Source: Bryobacteraceae bacterium (GTDB lineage: Bacteria; Acidobacteriota; Terriglobia; Bryobacterales; Bryobacteraceae). Taken from it: a DNA stretch of 14,020 nt. The stretch is taken from the NCBI GenBank assembly GCA_030039005.1, contig JASHQT010000646.1:1-14020 (forward strand), in the 5' to 3' direction. Shown in pieces: positions 13,998 to 14,020 of the stretch (the first letter of the stretch is position 1; each line of letters opens with the position of its first letter). The position numbers were made by a program, and so were the translations under genes. The notes beneath the pieces are model-generated. The model did no database searches. It was not told the origin of the DNA and worked only from the letters and a program-made list of their open reading frames with translations.

Positions 13998-14003
13998 GTT
14001 ATG
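13998..14003 (-). promoter_or_regulatory. Candidate -10 element of the aminotransferase-manA unit
   Basis: CATAAC on the minus strand matches four of six consensus -10 positions and lies 7-12 bases before the ATG. That spacing would start transcription at or near the ATG. The -35 region is near the window edge and not convincing. Confidence 0.3.
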
Positions 14004-14020
14004 CTTCTCCAGTTTCCTCG

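Noticed and set aside
1..14020. CRISPR array, tRNA/rRNA genes, insertion sequences, phage or defence genes
   Set aside because: No regularly spaced repeats, tRNA-like cloverleaf, transposase motifs or terminal inverted repeats were seen, and coding genes fill almost the entire window.

Overview
This is a compact, GC-rich bacterial chromosome segment. It holds thirteen protein genes, one of them cut by the left edge, and no RNA gene, insertion sequence, CRISPR array or phage marker that I can see. The gene set and the high-GC coding style suggest an Acidobacteriota-type soil bacterium (Solibacter/Bryobacter-like). That set includes glycolate oxidase subunits, a tandem pair of large GT-C-like membrane proteins, two threonine-synthase-fold enzymes, a plant-type glutaminyl cyclotransferase and a Pro-rich SH3 lipoprotein. 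The placement is inferred from gene flavour only; no marker gene is present.

Layout from left to right. (1) 1-1777, minus strand: glcE followed by glcF (partial), the FAD and iron-sulfur subunits of glycolate oxidase. (2) 1806-5071, plus strand: two tandem, translationally coupled paralogous polytopic membrane proteins resembling GT-C glycosyltransferases. (3) 5086-5754, minus: monofunctional peptidoglycan glycosyltransferase mtgA. (4) 5791-7017, plus: a threonine-synthase-like PLP enzyme. (5) 7018-7196: the only sizeable intergenic gap, a leader with a promoter-like element. It precedes an RRM RNA-binding protein (7197-7517) with a strong Shine-Dalgarno. (6) 7602-8903, minus: a canonical threonine synthase. 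(7) 8922-10644, plus: a zinc-dependent medium-chain dehydrogenase overlapping a secreted glutaminyl cyclotransferase. (8) 10626-11843, minus: an SH3-domain lipoprotein whose 3' end overlaps the cyclotransferase gene. (9) 11869-12024, plus: a 51-residue protein with three CxxC motifs. (10) 12035-13991, minus: an aspartate aminotransferase overlapping a class I mannose-6-phosphate isomerase.

Functionally this is mostly housekeeping metabolism (glycolate oxidation, threonine and aspartate metabolism, mannose-6-phosphate supply) plus envelope work (MtgA, the GT-C-like pair, the lipoprotein, the secreted cyclotransferase). No single pathway unites the window, and I do not see a defence system or biosynthetic cluster. 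The most distinctive features are architectural. All four divergent gene pairs have start codons separated by only 18-36 bp, with TATC/GATA-type -10-like hexamers close to the starts and no Shine-Dalgarno, which suggests leaderless transcripts. The tandem GT-C-like pair shares an unusual conserved C-terminal domain. The lipoprotein carries a Pro/Lys-rich insert that appears to split its second SH3 domain.
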